A stretch of DNA of 61,882 nt from JBJHCA01 sp050485785. Its GTDB lineage: Bacteria > Bacteroidota > Bacteroidia > Chitinophagales > Saprospiraceae. The notes under the pieces were generated by a model. That model saw only the letters and a list, made by a program, of their open reading frames with translations, searched no databases and was not told the DNA's origin. The DNA lies in contig JBJHCA010000008.1 in the NCBI GenBank assembly GCA_050485785.1, positions 1 to 61,882 of the forward strand, written 5' to 3'. Shown here in pieces: positions 59,364-61,882 of the stretch. A program made the position numbers and the translations under genes. Positions within the stretch are counted from its first letter, which is position 1. Each line of letters opens with the position of its first letter.

Positions 59364-59508
59364 GCCCCGGAACCATGATGCAATGTTTTGCAGCACTGTT
59401 TCCGGGATAAGCCCATCCTTTTGTTTGGGGCAATGAAAAAACAAAAAGATATCCCCAAAAAAGAAGCCGGCAAAAATTGCGTTACCTTGGCAATAAATTA
59501 TTGGCTGC

Positions 59509-60294
59509 ATGGCTCAAAATCTACAAGTGCATCTGGTACAACCTGTACTGGCGTGGGAACAACCCGAAAGGAACCGCAAACACGTTGAAAAGCTGATCTT
59601 CGGCAGAATTTCCGCCACTGACCTCATTGTATTACCCGAAATGTTTACCACCGGGTTCAGTATGCAGCCCGGCGACATGGCCGAAACCTATCAGGGGCAA
59701 ACGCTGGGCTGGATGCAGGATATTGCTGCTCATTACGATGCCATGATTTGTGGCAGCCTTATGTTCAAAGAAAATGACGGTACTTACAGAAACCGTATGT
59801 TCTGGGTAAGCCCCTCAGGGGTGCAGGGCTACTATGATAAGCGGCATTTGTTCAGCATGGCCGGTGAGCATCAGCGATATAAACGCGGGCAGCAGCGGAA
59901 GCAATTCATATGGAAGGGCTGGAATATCATGCCCCTGATATGCTATGATCTCCGCTTTCCGGTTTTCAGCCGAAATACGGAATCTGCTGACCTGTATCTG
60001 TACGTGGCCAACTGGCCGCTGGTGCGCCGCGATGCATGGAAACACCTGCTCACAGCCCGGGCCATTGAGAATCAGGTGTATGTGGCCGGGGTCAATATAG
60101 TAGGCCGCGATGGCAACGGAATAGATTATGCCGGTGATTCGGCAGGCATTGATCCCCTGGGCAATGTACTCTGCTCGGCCAGTAATCTGGAGACCGTATT
60201 GGCTTTTGAAGCCGGCAGCAGTTTTATGGCTGCCACGCGAAAAAAACTGCCCTTTCTGGATGACCGTGACTCATTTACCCTTCACGCCGGATAA
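59509..60294 (+). CDS. nitrilase-superfamily amidase (omega-amidase/YafV type)
   Basis: This 261-residue protein has the Glu-Lys-Cys triad: E44 in DLIVLPEMFTTGF, K111 in GYYDKRHLF and C145 in MPLICYDLRFPVF. The YDLRFPVFSRN block is typical of omega-amidases that hydrolyse alpha-ketoglutaramate or related amides. The length is normal. It is followed by the O-antigen-ligase-like gene after 10 bases. Confidence 0.93.
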   Translation: MAQNLQVHLVQPVLAWEQPERNRKHVEKLIFGRISATDLIVLPEMFTTGFSMQPGDMAETYQGQTLGWMQDIAAHYDAMICGSLMFKENDGTYRNRMFWVSPSGVQGYYDKRHLFSMAGEHQRYKRGQQRKQFIWKGWNIMPLICYDLRFPVFSRNTESADLYLYVANWPLVRRDAWKHLLTARAIENQVYVAGVNIVGRDGNGIDYAGDSAGIDPLGNVLCSASNLETVLAFEAGSSFMAATRKKLPFLDDRDSFTLHAG

Positions 60295-60304
60295 TTTCTG
60301 AAGC

Positions 60305-61636
60305 ATGAAGCTGATGCACCTGAGGGAAGTGTTTAATCCGGCAAGCCTGTATCACTGGCAGGTAGCTGCTACCACCCTGCTCCTTATTGCTCTTTTTAGT
60401 TCACTTTTTCTGCTGAGTGTGAGCATGATATTGCTAGTGGTGATCAGCCTGCTTACTGCTGCCCACAATTTGCCGAAGCAGCAAATGAATGTGTTTGGCA
60501 TGTTGGCCGGGTATTTTTGGCGGGGCCATCTTCAAAACCGTTCTAAAGGGCTGAGTGCATGGGTGTTTCTCCCCGTAACACTCATTTTTTGGCTGATTGC
60601 GGTATCAGGCTTCTGGTCTGCAGATACGGTTTACTGGGGTGAACGCATGCGTATAGCCCTGCCTTTTCTGGCACTCCCTCTGGCATTTATGAACTTACGC
60701 CCCTATCACACAAAAGACTTTATACGGCTTTCCATCTTATTCGTTTTCCTCGTTATCGGTGCATCACTGATAAGCTACATTCAATTCACCTTTTTCAGTT
60801 CCACCACCGATGACCCGCTCAGCACCGGAGGATCCATTCCCGTGCCCATCAACCACATTCGGTTCAGTCTTTTCTTGTGTGTTGCAGCCATACTTTCCGC
60901 TTATTTTATCTTGTTTTCAAAAAAGGATGTCTCTTTAGGCAGTAAACGTTTTTTCAAGGCTTCTTTTCTGATAGCATTTTTTTTACTTCATCTGTTAGCC
61001 GTAAGGAGTGCTATTGGTGGCCTTTATCTGAGTCTGTTCACTATTTTGCTGATCTGGATGCACCTGCACAAAAAAATTTTGCCGGGCATTATCGCGTTAG
61101 CGCTTATGCTTTTAATACCCCTGGCCGGCTATTTCTCCATTCCTGGTTTTCAGCAAAAAGTAAATTACACCTTGCATCAAATTCCCAAAATACAAGCCGG
61201 TGAATTAAAAAATCTATCCGATGGCGAAAGGCTTGCATCCATCATAGCCGGCATGCATGCCACTGCCGAAGCACCTTTGTTTGGTCATGGCTATGGCGAC
61301 ATTGGCGACATTACAGCCACAAAATACCATGAACTTTATCCTCAGCTCAGTCCTAAGCTACCACACAATCAATGGATTTTCTGGAGCACAGGCCTGGGCC
61401 TTATTGGGGCATTATTATGCACACTTGCGATGTTTAGCCCCCTGTTTTTTCATCCCAACCGTTTAGATGGTTTGTTTCTACCCTTTTTTGTGTTAATCAC
61501 ATTCTCCTGCATGGTAGAATCCACTTTTGAAACCGCACATGGCGTAGCGCTCTTTGTCTTTTTTACCGGATTCTTTTTGCGCATGCCTCGCCCATTAACC
61601 GATTCACCTCCAATTTCAGGCACTTCAAATTCATGA
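60305..61636 (+). CDS. O-antigen ligase family (Wzy_C) membrane protein
   Basis: This 443-residue polytopic protein has about ten to eleven helices. It has the Wzy_C region HLLAVRSAIGGLYLSLFTIL and a large periplasmic loop with KIQAGELKNLSDGERLASII, then APLFGHGYGDIGDI. A conserved His follows (KLPHNQWIFWSTGLG). The family transfers polysaccharide or glycan chains to lipid A-core, or to proteins in related enzymes; the acceptor is not defined here. It is probably in an operon with the nitrilase-type amidase. Confidence 0.85.
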   Translation: MKLMHLREVFNPASLYHWQVAATTLLLIALFSSLFLLSVSMILLVVISLLTAAHNLPKQQMNVFGMLAGYFWRGHLQNRSKGLSAWVFLPVTLIFWLIAVSGFWSADTVYWGERMRIALPFLALPLAFMNLRPYHTKDFIRLSILFVFLVIGASLISYIQFTFFSSTTDDPLSTGGSIPVPINHIRFSLFLCVAAILSAYFILFSKKDVSLGSKRFFKASFLIAFFLLHLLAVRSAIGGLYLSLFTILLIWMHLHKKILPGIIALALMLLIPLAGYFSIPGFQQKVNYTLHQIPKIQAGELKNLSDGERLASIIAGMHATAEAPLFGHGYGDIGDITATKYHELYPQLSPKLPHNQWIFWSTGLGLIGALLCTLAMFSPLFFHPNRLDGLFLPFFVLITFSCMVESTFETAHGVALFVFFTGFFLRMPRPLTDSPPISGTSNS

Positions 61637-61754
61637 TTTAAAGGACTTAAGCTTTATGGATTTGTTTTATTAGTAGCAGTTTTTAAATATGCTCCACATT
61701 GTTATAGCATAGCGGATTTTTTGCACCGGCCGGCTCGTATATGCAACGACTTCA

Positions 61755-61804
61755 ATCAAGCACCGGCGAAAGCAGGAACTTTCTGGTGTTGGTTGGTGCT
61801 TGAT
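61755..61804. other. nested inverted repeat (possible structured RNA or attenuator)
   Basis: Perfect 10-bp arms ATCAAGCACC/GGTGCTTGAT (61755-61764 and 61795-61804) enclose a second hairpin GAAAG/CTTTC (61768-61783). No U tract follows directly on either strand, so a simple terminator is unlikely. It lies 118 bases after the last gene, near the window edge; the downstream gene is not seen. Confidence 0.4.
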
Positions 61805-61821
61805 GCGTGATTTTGGGCTTG

Positions 61822-61842
61822 CGGCTTGTCACATTTTTTGTG
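61822..61842. repeat. copy 2 of a 21-base dispersed repeat
   Basis: CGGCTTGTCACATTTTTTGTG is the reverse complement, with one mismatch, of 55294-55314. It lies 17 bases right of the nested inverted repeat. Confidence 0.45.
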
Positions 61843-61882
61843 TTAGCTTTTTGCAAGTGAAAGCGTACATGTGCTGACAAAA

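Noticed and set aside
61755..61804. Integron attC-like site
   Set aside because: The inverted repeat lacks the GTTRRRY/RYYYAAC core boxes and no integrase or cassette array is present.
1..61882. CRISPR arrays, tRNA or rRNA genes, intact insertion sequences, prophage genes
   Set aside because: I looked on both strands and saw no regularly spaced repeats, no tRNA T-loop/acceptor pattern, no transposase or integrase motifs and no phage structural genes.

Overview
The window looks like a chromosomal contig from a member of the Bacteroidota, probably a metagenome-assembled genome, since two 10-N scaffold gaps each fall inside a gene. The assignment rests on a secreted PQQ-dependent sugar dehydrogenase with a type A type-IX-secretion C-terminal domain, a PorE-like TPR/PD40 protein, an alaS gene divergent from an M23 peptidase gene, several TTG-N17-23-TAnnTTTG promoters (the Bacteroidota sigma-A pattern), frequent TTG start codons and weak Shine-Dalgarno sequences. 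I cannot place it below phylum.

Layout. 0.1-3.7 kb (minus strand): an ada-alkB alkylation-repair pair, an isoprenylcysteine-methyltransferase-like membrane protein and a secreted gluzincin-type peptidase. 3.7-8.3 kb: an AT-rich accessory segment with a secreted two-repeat protein, a seven-motif kelch lipoprotein and a three-gene HipBST-type toxin-antitoxin system. The HipBST genes have three evenly spaced palindromic operators. Each edge of this segment carries a short decayed copy of the 3' end of a gene that is intact elsewhere in the window (the kelch gene on the left, the gene beside the ECF sigma factor on the right). 8.3-12.7 kb: the arginine operon argB-argD-argC-argJ. 13.1-14.3 kb: an ECF sigma factor and a four-helix membrane partner. 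14.9-22 kb: mixed single genes (thioredoxin-fold TPR protein, methyltransferase, AraC regulator, DUF1761, MbnP/MbnH-like pair, DoxX, DUF6265).

22-40.7 kb holds housekeeping and envelope genes: amidase, alaS, M23 peptidase, heptose kinase, an acidic repeat protein, thymidine kinase, a DUF3365 heme-domain protein, a cupin, surE-TM protein-lpxB, a JmjC/cupin-8 protein, MltA, a GT39 transferase, a 45-residue membrane microprotein, a prohibitin-family protein and a PIF1-like helicase. 40.7-61.6 kb: the TPR/PD40/SPOR-like protein, CorA, an MtfA-like protein with an altered zinc motif, a diacylglycerol-kinase-like protein, a TIGR02757 protein, the T9SS sugar dehydrogenase, two unknown exported proteins, a YdjM-like protein, an A-type Fe-S carrier, ScpA, a flippase-like membrane protein, a large M14 peptidase, an outer-membrane barrel, a nitrilase-family amidase and an O-antigen-ligase-like protein.

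Many of the genes serve the envelope: peptidoglycan turnover (amidase, M23, MltA, SPOR-like), lipid A and LPS (lpxB, heptose kinase, GT39, O-antigen ligase) and secretion. The most noteworthy element is the HipBST locus with its regulatory array. I saw no tRNA, rRNA, CRISPR array, intact insertion sequence or prophage. All functions are read from motifs and context; no database search was run.
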